A DNA stretch of 64,000 nucleotides from Aciduliprofundum sp. MAR08-339. GTDB taxonomy: Archaea > Thermoplasmatota > Thermoplasmata > Thermoplasmatales > Aciduliprofundaceae. The stretch spans positions 806,001 through 870,000 of the forward strand of contig NC_019942.1 of the NCBI RefSeq assembly GCF_000327505.1. Reading direction: 5' to 3'. Shown here piece by piece: positions 25,601 through 33,697 of the stretch. The notes beneath the pieces are model-generated. The model saw only the letters and a program-made list of their open reading frames with translations, was not told the origin of the DNA and ran no database searches. Positions within the stretch are counted from its first letter, which is position 1; every line of letters begins with the position of its first letter. The translations under genes were made by a program, and so were the position numbers.

Positions 25601-27323
25601 GTGTTTTGTGAGAAATTATCCAGCCGGAAAGGGAGTTCTCATCGTCCATATCTATCTCTATGGGACCAAGGTCCTTGCCCCTGTGGAGCATTATCTCGTA
25701 CCTTATTTTCTTCCTTTCCCAGTCCACAAATCCAATTGTGAAATCATCAAAATTCATTATTTTTTTCAGTTCATCCCTCACCCTGAGGGATAAGTCCTTG
25801 AGATCCGTAACATACCCCAAATTCAGGGAGAATCTGTGAACGGCAGCCAATTCTTCCATGTGTCTCTTTATGCGCTCCTCCATCTCCCTTCTCTCGGTCA
25901 TATCCCTTATGATGGATAGGGCGTATTTTTTGCCCCCTATGTTGAACATGGTTATTCCAAGCTCAACAGGTATGATTTTTCCGTCCTTTCTCATAGCCTC
26001 AACTTCCATCTTCCTGTTGGAAAAATTGCCCCTTTCAAAACCTCTCTTTATCATGTTTGAGAACCCCTTTCCGGGCAGGTATTTTGGAGGAACGATGAGT
26101 TTCCAGAAGGGTTTATTTATGGTTTCGCTCATTTTGTACCCGAATATTCTCTCCGCAGCGGGATTCCAGTATTCAATCCTGCCCTCCTCATTTATCAGTA
26201 TAACGGCATCAAAGGCCATCTCGCTTAGAATTCTGTACTTCTGCTCTTCCTCTACCCTGTGGGACAGATCCCTGGCTATGGCAATCACCCTCTCCTTTCC
26301 ATCTATTTTGAGGAGCCCAAGGCTCAGCTCTATGGGCACAAGATACCCATTTTTGTGCCTGTTGAGGACTTCCAGCCTTGTTTCTCCCCTCTCCTTTAAC
26401 TCTTTCACTATCTTCGGGAACCTGCCCATCTCCTCCTCGGGCACAATTGCCCTAATCCCCAGCTTTAGCAACTCCTCACGTGTGTATCCGAGCATGGAGG
26501 CTCCCGCCTCGTTAACATCAAGGAGCTTTCCATCAAGGGTCTCAATGAATATTCCGTCTCTGCTCATATCAAAGATCTTGCGGTAGTACTCTTCCCTTTT
26601 CTTTAGTTTATCCTCCAACCTTTTGCGCTCAGTCACATCCCTCTTTACAGCCACAAAATGCGTTATTTTTCCCTGCCCATTTTTTATGGGTACTATTGTC
26701 ATCTCCTCCCAGTACAGGGTACCGTCTTTGCGCTTGTTGATCAGATTTCCCCTCCAGACCTTGCCGGAGAGGATTGTGTCCCACATCTCCTTGTAGAATT
26801 CTTTTGGGTGCTTTCCGCTTTTCAGGATCCTCGGATTCTTTCCGATTGCCTCCTCGTATTTGTATCCCGTTATCCTTGTGAATGCCGGATTCACATAGAT
26901 TATCGTGCCATCTACATCCGTAACAACAAGCCCCTCATCCATGTGCAGCACGGCAGATTCCACAACCTTCAACCTGTCCAGGGTCTCGTAAAGCCAGCTC
27001 TTATCGATTAGCGTGACCACTATATTGTCTTTAACCCTTCGAGCCCTCAGATCTACGACAAGGTTCTTTTTAAATTTCTTTGAAAAAAGTAGGAAGGTGC
27101 CACGTCCCCAATCCACATTTCCGTCCTTCACATCTCCGAGTATTTTTTTGAGTTCTTCCAGTGAATCCTCTGGGAACCATGAGAGAAAATTTGAGCCTAT
27201 GAGCCTCTCTTTATCCACCCCTCCTTTAAAGATTATCTCTCTATTCACATCTAAAATCTTGAAATTCTCATCCAGAATCACGATGCCGACCTTAACGGCA
27301 TCGGCTAGTTGACCACATTTCAT
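22620..27323 (-). CDS. Giant cytoplasmic PAS/GAF sensor histidine kinase
   Basis: The ATG at 27323 is favoured because TTTAATAA on the minus strand lies about 26 bases upstream. The 1567-residue protein has no membrane helix. In order I see four PAS domains (about 1-490), GAF (495-665), PAS (668-790), GAF (795-965), two PAS (968-1215) and GAF (1220-1350). Then come a HisKA domain with the phospho-accepting His near 1371 (VSHDLKNPLAV) and an HATPase domain (NLIDNAFKYG, DNGPGIPDEK, GSGLGLSIVK). The GAF-PAS pairs at 495-790 and 795-1090 resemble each other closely and look like a module duplication. No response regulator is adjacent, so the output partner is unknown. Signals are probably intracellular. 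Confidence 0.9.
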   Translation of the reverse strand: MKCGQLADAVKVGIVILDENFKILDVNREIIFKGGVDKERLIGSNFLSWFPEDSLEELKKILGDVKDGNVDWGRGTFLLFSKKFKKNLVVDLRARRVKDNIVVTLIDKSWLYETLDRLKVVESAVLHMDEGLVVTDVDGTIIYVNPAFTRITGYKYEEAIGKNPRILKSGKHPKEFYKEMWDTILSGKVWRGNLINKRKDGTLYWEEMTIVPIKNGQGKITHFVAVKRDVTERKRLEDKLKKREEYYRKIFDMSRDGIFIETLDGKLLDVNEAGASMLGYTREELLKLGIRAIVPEEEMGRFPKIVKELKERGETRLEVLNRHKNGYLVPIELSLGLLKIDGKERVIAIARDLSHRVEEEQKYRILSEMAFDAVILINEEGRIEYWNPAAERIFGYKMSETINKPFWKLIVPPKYLPGKGFSNMIKRGFERGNFSNRKMEVEAMRKDGKIIPVELGITMFNIGGKKYALSIIRDMTERREMEERIKRHMEELAAVHRFSLNLGYVTDLKDLSLRVRDELKKIMNFDDFTIGFVDWERKKIRYEIMLHRGKDLGPIEIDMDDENSLSGWIISHKTPLLIRNMDEEKDRLPAMWFKIGEMPKSWLGVPLTYRDRVVGVLILQSFKPHTYDQRDLEFLSILGAPLSLAIINSQLYTTLKSTMERYRGIIESALVGVAIVSLKGDLIFANERMAQMLGYTLEELKSKNIIELTTERGKRIFKEQLKKRSMGEKSYYENELVKKDGKVINVLINAVPLHDERGKTIGSIAIVIDITNKKREENELRKKNAVLNALYNISTTIGKVPTLSELVESVYQEIKGIFDFRWFYIGLYDKKREEIRYEILRYGDENIKDYVIKYDPKNSLSSWVIKTGKPIVIKNLDREKLPAGFKLIKDLEEKPPRSIIMLPLRYEKEVFGVISLQHMDAEKYSEEDLKYLSTISNALAILIKNIQLFHEVKNAKDRFEAIINTSIVGISTTTLDGTINFVNDKFAEILGYSKEELIGKSVMDLTTEDGKRIFREKLERRGKGLSDYYEMELIRKNGKKIHVLINASPLRDENGNIEGSIGIILDITKRKEMEDQLRREKERYKELFNKMANVVLVIQNRKIMYINKEFEASTGYRREDVIGRDFLEFVHPDTRDIVLNNYKRRIRNGDAPDHYVIKLVAKDGREIWMDIHASLINWEGGRADLVSMIDITYMKEMEDRLIALDEMARELKMAKTRDEIYEIAIENLYKILRFYNAAILELRGNELVMVKSRGYINPKFRIEVDSKRGITAWVARKNLPYYSPNTDEDDLYVEGVKGAKCEYATPISIDDRIYGVLDVQKDEPYSISEDEIKLIDLLANNMAVALKGLENQMELERAKNLQELMLHIVSHDLKNPLAVLNGYIDLLRENFNDAYLDAMQNALDEASRIIEKARLFSKLGAGKIEQEKVVMDIKKEIEDVASLLSQKYPNGKINISMNRVEIKAFPLIREVFVNLIDNAFKYGATAVDVSSRDLGEYVEIRVKDNGPGIPDEKKEIIFNAFETLSQNKGSGLGLSIVKMITDLHDGSIHVEDNKPKGSVFVIRLPKD

Positions 27324-27385
27324 AATTACGGATTGCACAAAGATGTTATTAAATTTTTTGTATCTTTCTCTTTGGGGATAATTAA

Positions 27386-27967
27386 TTATTGCCCGACTAT
27401 CTCCTTTAAAATCTGAAAACTTCTGTACAGATCCTTTTTCAACTCCTGGTGGTAGAGGGCAGCAGCCGGGTGGTACATGGGCAGTATGAGAATCTTTCCC
27501 TCAAAGAGTCTTCCCTGAATCCTGGATATGGGCTGCATCTCAAACCCGAATTTTTCAAGTATGTACCTTGTGGCAAACCTGCCCAGGGGACAGATTATTC
27601 TCGGCTTCATGATCTCAATTTGCCTGTCCAGGTACGGTCCGCACATTCTTATCTCAAGATCAGTGGGATCCCTGTTGTTTGGGGGCCTGCACTTCACTAT
27701 GTTTGTTATGTACACATCCCCCCTATCTAGCCCCACATTATTTAGGAGTTCGTCCAGGAATTTTCCGGCGGCACCCACAAAGGGTCTTCCCATCTCGTCC
27801 TCCCTTCTTCCCGGCGCCTCACCCACAAACATTATTTTCCTTTTGAATCCCCCCTCACCCGGAACGGCATGTTTTCTGGTTTTATGAAGTGGACATTTAC
27901 TGCATTCCCTTATCTCCGCCTCTATTTTTTCAAGGGAATCTCCAAAACTGTCCAGGGTACTCTGCAT
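27386..27967 (-). CDS. udg: Family 4 uracil-DNA glycosylase
   Basis: The start at 27967 (MQSTLDSFGDSL) follows a TATA-like GTTTTAATAGG by about 25 bases. The 193-residue protein has the Fe-S cysteines of thermophilic UDGa (CSKCPLHKTR, plus cysteines in the middle part), motif A (GEAPGRREDEMGRPFVG) and motif B (HPAAALY). It removes uracil from DNA, which matters at high temperature because cytosine deaminates faster. It is followed on the minus strand by the histidine-kinase gene but with a separate promoter. Confidence 0.92.
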   Translation of the reverse strand: MQSTLDSFGDSLEKIEAEIRECSKCPLHKTRKHAVPGEGGFKRKIMFVGEAPGRREDEMGRPFVGAAGKFLDELLNNVGLDRGDVYITNIVKCRPPNNRDPTDLEIRMCGPYLDRQIEIMKPRIICPLGRFATRYILEKFGFEMQPISRIQGRLFEGKILILPMYHPAAALYHQELKKDLYRSFQILKEIVGQ

Positions 27968-28006
27968 CAAAAATAGGATTGTAAAGCGCCTATTAAAACT
28001 TTGCAA

Positions 28007-28306
28007 TTACCAGCCGTAGATCTCTCGCAATTCCTTGCTCATCCTGTCCGGACTCCATGGCGGATCGAATGTGAGTTGCACTGTTATCTTTCCAACACCT
28101 TCAAGGTGCTTCAATCTCTCCTCCACCTGTGCTGGAAGCACGTTCATAAGGGGACATCCAGGCACGGTGAGGGTCATCTTAACGTAAACATCCTTGCCGT
28201 TATCCACGCGAACCTCGTAGATAAGTCCAAGATCAACCAAATTTGCGCCTATCTCGGGATCAACAATGTCCCGTAGTGCGTTCCATACTTCCTGTTCGGA
28301 TACCAT
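28007..28306 (-). CDS. MIP18/DUF59-family Fe-S assembly protein
   Basis: The 99-residue protein has the MIP18 (PaaD/SufT-related) fold pattern: DIVDPEIGANLVDLGLIYEV, then LTVPGCPLMNVL and a C-terminal FDPPWSPDRMS. The conserved cysteine in PGCPL is thought to be involved in Fe-S cluster handling. Such proteins assist maturation of Fe-S proteins, of which this window has many. It is the gene next to family 4 uracil-DNA glycosylase, itself an Fe-S protein, but lies in a separate unit. Confidence 0.88.
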   Translation of the reverse strand: MVSEQEVWNALRDIVDPEIGANLVDLGLIYEVRVDNGKDVYVKMTLTVPGCPLMNVLPAQVEERLKHLEGVGKITVQLTFDPPWSPDRMSKELREIYGW

Positions 28307-28363
28307 AATGCCACCATGGATGAATCATATTAAAGTATTTCTGGACAAATGTGTTTACTCTTA

Positions 28364-29110
28364 TCAGATGGTGTTTGCGAGGATGTATGCAGCCAGGATG
28401 AAGACGAGGGCTGAGAATGAGTATTTCAATGTCTTTGTGGACAGTGATAGTGCTATCTTTGAGCCAGCAACTCCCCCGATGAGTCCACCTATTACAAATA
28501 TCAGGGTCACATAATAATCTACAGGTCTTCCCTGGATATGGTAACTCAGCATTCCAGCCACTCCGTTTATGAATATTATAAACAGGGAAGTTCCTATCGC
28601 GTCGTGCATTTTCATATTTGCACCCCAGAGTAGGGCAGGTACTATAAGAAACCCTCCACCCACTCCGAGAAATCCCGAGAGCAGGCCAACAACTGTACCC
28701 AGGGTTAAAATGAGCCATACCTCGGTTCGATGCTCTCCCTCGTGCTGCACTTTGGCTGTTCTGAGCATGTTTATTCCTATGGCAATCATGAGGATTGCAA
28801 ATAGAATGAGAAGCACGTTTCCGCTAACCAATCTATTCAGGCAGCTTCCAGCATACACGCCTGGTATGCTCGCTGCGCTCATGAGCAACGCAGTTCTGAA
28901 AATGACATGGCCCTCCCTCATATGGTGCAGGGAACTCACTAGGGCAGCTATTCCAACAGCGATAAGCGATGTGCCTATTGCAAGGTGCATCTCCATGCCA
29001 ACCAGATACACAAGCAGCGGCACTCCGAGAACCGAGCCACCACCTCCCGTGAGCCCCAAGGCAACTCCGGATATGAGCCCAGCTATGAGCGCGGCAATAG
29101 ATGTCTCCAT
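28364..29110 (-). CDS. TauE/SafE-family membrane permease
   Basis: The 248-residue protein has about eight membrane helices in two similar halves. Family signatures appear as LTGGGGSVLGVPLLV in the first half and LGVGGGFLIVPALL in the second. Members export sulfite, sulfonates or other anions. The ATG at 29110 is chosen over an upstream TTG because a TATA-like CATATTTATCA sits about 27 bases before it, consistent with a leaderless mRNA. The substrate cannot be inferred. Confidence 0.85.
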   Translation of the reverse strand: METSIAALIAGLISGVALGLTGGGGSVLGVPLLVYLVGMEMHLAIGTSLIAVGIAALVSSLHHMREGHVIFRTALLMSAASIPGVYAGSCLNRLVSGNVLLILFAILMIAIGINMLRTAKVQHEGEHRTEVWLILTLGTVVGLLSGFLGVGGGFLIVPALLWGANMKMHDAIGTSLFIIFINGVAGMLSYHIQGRPVDYYVTLIFVIGGLIGGVAGSKIALSLSTKTLKYSFSALVFILAAYILANTI

Positions 29111-29315
29111 GGGCAACTTCAAGGTGTGATTTGATAAATATGTTTGCGATGGACGTTTGCATCAATTCAACATCCTATCACAAGGGGGATCAAATGGTGA
29201 CCTCTTCGCATTTCACATATCCAATTTTTCACCATGGAAACCTGGGGATAAATACTCATTATTGTCCAGAAAGATTTAAAAATGAGTAAAAAATCTCAAA
29301 TCAAGGTGATTGAAA

Positions 29316-30632
29316 ATGTCAGAGTTACTGGATAATAGAGAAACAAAAAAAGAAAAGCTCAAGGAGATGCTCCGCAAACTGCACGGCGGCGAGGATGAGG
29401 AGAAGGTGAAGGAGGAATTCAAGGACGTTTTGCGCTCCATCTCACCGCTGGAAATTCCGCTCATTGAGCAGGAGCTGGTTAAGGAGGGCATATCGCCGAG
29501 GGAGATTGCGAGGATGTGCGACATACACGTGGAGATATTCCGCGAGAGCGTGAGCGGTGCGGAGAGAGAGATAAAAGAGATGCCCGAGGGACATCCGCTC
29601 CGCAATCTCTACGAGGAGAACGTTGAGATAATAAAAGATGCGGAGATTCTCAACCTCTACGCCACATCGCTCGGCAATGTGGAAGGCAACGCTAAAGATA
29701 GCACTTTGAATATGCTTGAGGGCATTGCTCGCGGGTTGAAAGCCATTGGCTACACCCATTACGAGCGGGAGGAGATGATCGTATTTCCGTATCTGGAGAG
29801 AAGAGGCTTAACGGCGGTGCCCGCAGTGCTGTGGCGCAAGCACGATGAAATCCGCGGAGAGATGAACAAACTTCTGAGAGGCATAGCCGAGAAGAAGTAT
29901 GAGGAGATAAGCGAGATTGCACAGGACCTGGCAAATCGGCTCATTGACATGGTGTTCAGGGAGAACAATATCCTTTATCCGACACTCAAGGTGCTGCTCA
30001 GCGAGGGAGAGTTCAAGGCGATAAGGATGCAGGACGACGAAATAGGGTATTACAAAATCAAGCCAAAGGAGTGGAACCCTGATGTGCGGGAGATAATGCC
30101 CTACGAGGTGCGCGATGAAATCACGGCGGAGCAATTAATGAACCTGCCCCAGCACCTGATTCAGGAGATGAAGAAGAACATGGGCGCCATAGCCTTCAAA
30201 CCCGATAAAAAAGAGCTGATTCGTGATGGAGATGTGAAACTTGAGGACGGATACATGCTTCCGAAGGAGATTTCAGCGATGCTCGCGACCATGCCCGCGG
30301 ATATCACATTCATTGACGCCGAGGACCGTGTGAGGTTCTTCTCTGGCGGGGAGAGAATATTCACTCGCACCAAGAGCGTTCTTGGAAGGCACGTGCAGCT
30401 GTGTCACCCGCCAAAGAGCGTGCATATAGTGAACAAAATCCTGCAGGCGTTCAAAAAAGGAGAGAGAAATAAAGCGGAATTCTGGATTGACATGCGCGGA
30501 AGGAAAATATTAATACAGTACTTTGCCGTTAGAGATGGAGAGGGAAAATACATGGGCACTCTGGAATTCACTCAGGACATAACAGACATTAGAGAAATAG
30601 AAGGAGAGAAAAGGTTGCTGGACTGGAAGTGA
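29316..30632 (+). CDS. DUF438-hemerythrin-PAS protein
   Basis: The ATG at 29316 follows the Shine-Dalgarno AAGGTGAT (29303-29310). The 438-residue protein has an N-terminal DUF438 helical domain (about 1-80) and a hemerythrin-like HHE domain (about 90-225) with HYEREEMIVFPYLE and KHDEIRG. The C-terminal PAS domain (about 315-430) carries the family motif CHPPKSVHIV. Hemerythrin domains bind a di-iron centre and sense O2, NO or related species, and this family is thought to sense redox signals. No transmitter domain is present. Many arginines are CGC, unlike the AGA/AGG preference of most neighbours. It overlaps the next gene at TGATG. Confidence 0.85.
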   Translation: MSELLDNRETKKEKLKEMLRKLHGGEDEEKVKEEFKDVLRSISPLEIPLIEQELVKEGISPREIARMCDIHVEIFRESVSGAEREIKEMPEGHPLRNLYEENVEIIKDAEILNLYATSLGNVEGNAKDSTLNMLEGIARGLKAIGYTHYEREEMIVFPYLERRGLTAVPAVLWRKHDEIRGEMNKLLRGIAEKKYEEISEIAQDLANRLIDMVFRENNILYPTLKVLLSEGEFKAIRMQDDEIGYYKIKPKEWNPDVREIMPYEVRDEITAEQLMNLPQHLIQEMKKNMGAIAFKPDKKELIRDGDVKLEDGYMLPKEISAMLATMPADITFIDAEDRVRFFSGGERIFTRTKSVLGRHVQLCHPPKSVHIVNKILQAFKKGERNKAEFWIDMRGRKILIQYFAVRDGEGKYMGTLEFTQDITDIREIEGEKRLLDWK

Positions 30633-31714
30633 TGAAAATGCGCGGGCCGAAGGATATGTTTGAGAGGAGATTGCGAAAGTTTCAGGAATTGCTCAGGAAG
30701 AACAATATTGGCGGTGCGGTGATTCGTGCGCTATCTACATTCACCTACTTCACGGGCACAAGATGGCTTAGGCCCTCGCTCCTCATTCCCGCGGAGGGTG
30801 AGCCCATGGTCTTCGTGGTCGAGGGCGAGGCGGAGGAATTCAAAAGAAGGTCATGGATAGAGGATGTGCAGGAATATCAGGATGCAGAATCTCTCATGGG
30901 CGGGGTGGTCTCGTGGATTCGCGGAAACGGATACAAGCGCGTAGGTTTGGAGTTTTCCGTGGAGAGGGATGCGTATTTACTATTTCTCAAAGTGTTTCAG
31001 AGATTGAACCCGGAGGTTGAAGTTGTGGACATTCTTGACCTCACCTTCCAGCTTAGAATGATAAAGGACCAGTGGGAACTGAATAACATAAAAAAGGCTG
31101 GAAAAATAGCTGAGAAAGGAATGGATTTCGCCTCGGAGCTAATCGCTCCGGGGATGAGCGAATTGCAAATTGCCTCGGAGATTTCGCATCTCCTGATGAA
31201 GGAGGGCAGCGAGGACCCGAAGGTCTATGTTTCCACCACGCCCAGAGTGCACGCGGAGCCGTTCAGAGATGCGTACGTGAAAGATAATGGAGTGGTCACC
31301 GTTGTTATCGGTGCCGATTACAACAACTACTACGCGAACATGGCCAGAACATTTTTGGTGGGCGAAGTGAAAAATGAGGTAAAAAGGGCGATGGAAGTGA
31401 AAAAAATTGCCTATGATGTTGCGATAAAGAGCACAAAGCCCGGAATTACGTTCAGCGCGGTGGAAAAGAAGATTTACGAAGTGTATCGCCACGAGCGTCT
31501 GGACGATTACTATGTGAAGGGCTACACGCATGGAGTGGGGCTTCTCATTGAAGAGCCACCCATAACCACAATCGTGGTGGGACACAGATTCTGGAAGATA
31601 GAAGAGGGCATGGTTCTCGCCATAGTGCACCCGCCGCTCATGCTTCTCGAAGGTGCAATAAAGCACGAGGACACGTTTATAGTAGGCAAGAATAATATGG
31701 AGAGAGTGACATAA
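30632..31714 (+). CDS. M24 (Xaa-Pro peptidase) family protein lacking metal ligands
   Basis: The 360-residue protein has the two-domain prolidase/creatinase layout: a creatinase N-domain (about 1-130) and a pita-bread domain. Compared from memory with the prolidase pattern, three of five metal ligands are changed. The two aspartates fall at Val and Asn in VVIGADYNNYYANMART, and the first glutamate falls at Val in GMVLAIVHPP. The histidine in THGVGL and the last glutamate in KHEDTF remain. It may have a metal-free activity as creatinase does, or serve a non-catalytic role. It is translationally coupled to the DUF438 gene and shares its CGC-rich codon use. Confidence 0.8.
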   Translation: MKMRGPKDMFERRLRKFQELLRKNNIGGAVIRALSTFTYFTGTRWLRPSLLIPAEGEPMVFVVEGEAEEFKRRSWIEDVQEYQDAESLMGGVVSWIRGNGYKRVGLEFSVERDAYLLFLKVFQRLNPEVEVVDILDLTFQLRMIKDQWELNNIKKAGKIAEKGMDFASELIAPGMSELQIASEISHLLMKEGSEDPKVYVSTTPRVHAEPFRDAYVKDNGVVTVVIGADYNNYYANMARTFLVGEVKNEVKRAMEVKKIAYDVAIKSTKPGITFSAVEKKIYEVYRHERLDDYYVKGYTHGVGLLIEEPPITTIVVGHRFWKIEEGMVLAIVHPPLMLLEGAIKHEDTFIVGKNNMERVT

Positions 31715-33697
31715 ATGGAAGGTATGAAAGAGAATGATATGGAACATAAACACACACACAGCCAACATCACAGGCGTATGATGGAGGATTTCAAAATAAG
31801 GTTTGTTGTATCAACCATTCTCACATTGCCCATTCTTTTGCTTTCTCCACTCATTCAGAGCTTTCTGGGATTTACTTTTACCTTTCCAGGGGACATGTAT
31901 ATACTGTTCTTATTCTCGGCAATAGTTTACTTTTACGGTGGAAAACCGTTTCTTGTGGGAATGTGGAAAGAGACAAAACAAAAAAATCCCGGGATGATGA
32001 CTCTTATTGCCATTGCCATCTCTGTTGCTTTCTTTTACAGTGCTACCGTGACCTTCGGTCTCCGTGGAAAAACATTTTATTGGGAGCTTGCAACACTAAT
32101 AGACATAATGCTTCTCGGACATTACATTGAAATGCGCTCGGTTATTGGAGCATCCAGAGCATTAGAAGAACTCGTGAAACTTATGCCCACCATAGCCCAT
32201 CTTGTGGTGGATGGAGAAGTAATGGACATACCTGTTGAGAAACTCCAGAAGGGGGACATAGTAATAGTAAAGCCCGGAGAGAAGGTACCCTCTGATGGAA
32301 AAATTGTGGAGGGGGAAACGAGTATTGATGAGTCAATGCTCACAGGTGAATCCAAGCCCGTATACAGAAAAGAGGGAGACATGGTAATAGGAGCCTCAAT
32401 AAATCTGGATGGAGTAATAAAGGTACGAATTGAAAAGACTGGAAAGGATACATATCTTATGCAGGTTCTAAAGCTGGTTAAAGATGCTCAGGAAACGAGA
32501 TCAAAAACGCAGAATCTTGCAAACAGAGCTGCAAGATGGCTTACATTCATAGCAGTAACTGCGGGTTTTATCACTTTGGGTATATGGCTATATCTTGGCT
32601 ATTCATTTGAGTTTGCTCTGGAAAGGATGGTGACGGTAATGGTCATCACGTGTCCCCATGCACTTGGTCTTGCTGTACCACTTGTTGTCGCTGTATCAAC
32701 CGCAATATCCGCCAAAAAGGGCATACTTATAAGGGACAGAGACGCATTCGAGAAGAGCAGAGAAGTAGATGCGGTAGTGTTTGATAAAACAGGAACTCTG
32801 ACTGAGGGAAAATTTGAGGTAACGGATATTATACCCATAAACTCCACAGAAGTGAGCATATTATCATACGCCGCATCTCTTGAATCTGGCTCAACGCACC
32901 CAATTGCAACAGGGATAGTTAATGAGGCAAGAAAAAGAGGGATTGTAATTCCTGAGGCCTCAGAATCAAAGATAATCCCCGGAAAGGGTGTTTCTGGAAA
33001 AATAGGGGAACTGGATGTAATTATTGCAAGTCCAAATTACGCAAAATCAATGTTTGAATGGCATGAAACCCCAGAATTGAAAAGGGTGTTGAGTCAGGGT
33101 AAAACAGTTGTGATTGTTACAGTTGAAAAAAAGGTAATTGGAGCCATAGCTCTTGCGGATAAGGTGAGAGAAGAATCGAAGGAAGCGGTTAAAAATCTTC
33201 AAAATATGGGTATCAAGGTGTACATGCTCACCGGAGACAACGAGAAGGTTGCAAAGTGGGTTTCAGAAGAGCTTGGTCTGGATGGTTATTTTGCAGAGGT
33301 GCTGCCCCATGAAAAATCAGAGAAGATAAAAGAGTTACAAAAGAATCACATTGTGGCAATGGTGGGTGATGGTATCAACGATGCACCTGCATTAATACAG
33401 GCGAATGTAGGCCTGGCTATAGGTGCAGGTACAGATGTGGCTGTTGAAAGCGCAGATGTTGTGCTTGTGAAAAATGACCCAAGAGATGTAAAAACCACCA
33501 TTGGTCTGGCAAGAAAAACGTACAAGAAGATGTTGCAGAACCTTGCATGGGCCACAGGGTACAATACATTTGCGATTCCTCTGGCGGCGGGTGTGCTTTA
33601 TGGATATGGTGTACTATTAAGCCCAGCTGCTGGCGCACTGCTAATGAGTCTGAGCACGGTTATAGTAGCCATCAATGCGAGGCTCTTAAAGGCCTAA
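31715..33697 (+). CDS. copB: CopB-type copper-exporting P1B ATPase
   Basis: This 660-residue heavy-metal pump has a His-rich N-terminus (HKHTHSQHH) and the CPH intramembrane motif (ITCPHALGL) of the P1B-3 group, which exports copper (often Cu2+). It also has the standard motifs LTGESKPV, FDKTGTLTEG, GSTHPIATG and GDGINDAPAL. About eight membrane helices are present. The ATG directly follows the stop of the M24 gene. Its DNA is clearly more AT-rich and uses fewer CGC codons than the two genes before it, so it may have a different history. Confidence 0.93.
   Translation: MEGMKENDMEHKHTHSQHHRRMMEDFKIRFVVSTILTLPILLLSPLIQSFLGFTFTFPGDMYILFLFSAIVYFYGGKPFLVGMWKETKQKNPGMMTLIAIAISVAFFYSATVTFGLRGKTFYWELATLIDIMLLGHYIEMRSVIGASRALEELVKLMPTIAHLVVDGEVMDIPVEKLQKGDIVIVKPGEKVPSDGKIVEGETSIDESMLTGESKPVYRKEGDMVIGASINLDGVIKVRIEKTGKDTYLMQVLKLVKDAQETRSKTQNLANRAARWLTFIAVTAGFITLGIWLYLGYSFEFALERMVTVMVITCPHALGLAVPLVVAVSTAISAKKGILIRDRDAFEKSREVDAVVFDKTGTLTEGKFEVTDIIPINSTEVSILSYAASLESGSTHPIATGIVNEARKRGIVIPEASESKIIPGKGVSGKIGELDVIIASPNYAKSMFEWHETPELKRVLSQGKTVVIVTVEKKVIGAIALADKVREESKEAVKNLQNMGIKVYMLTGDNEKVAKWVSEELGLDGYFAEVLPHEKSEKIKELQKNHIVAMVGDGINDAPALIQANVGLAIGAGTDVAVESADVVLVKNDPRDVKTTIGLARKTYKKMLQNLAWATGYNTFAIPLAAGVLYGYGVLLSPAAGALLMSLSTVIVAINARLLKA

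Noticed and set aside
25858-26586. 242-codon plus-strand frame within the kinase region
   Set aside because: It is antisense to PAS domains with clear motifs; Ser/Leu-rich translation is typical of a shadow frame.
29101-29289. 62-codon plus-strand frame before the DUF438 gene
   Set aside because: It overlaps the start and promoter of the TauE-type gene, has no ribosome-binding site and no protein-like composition.
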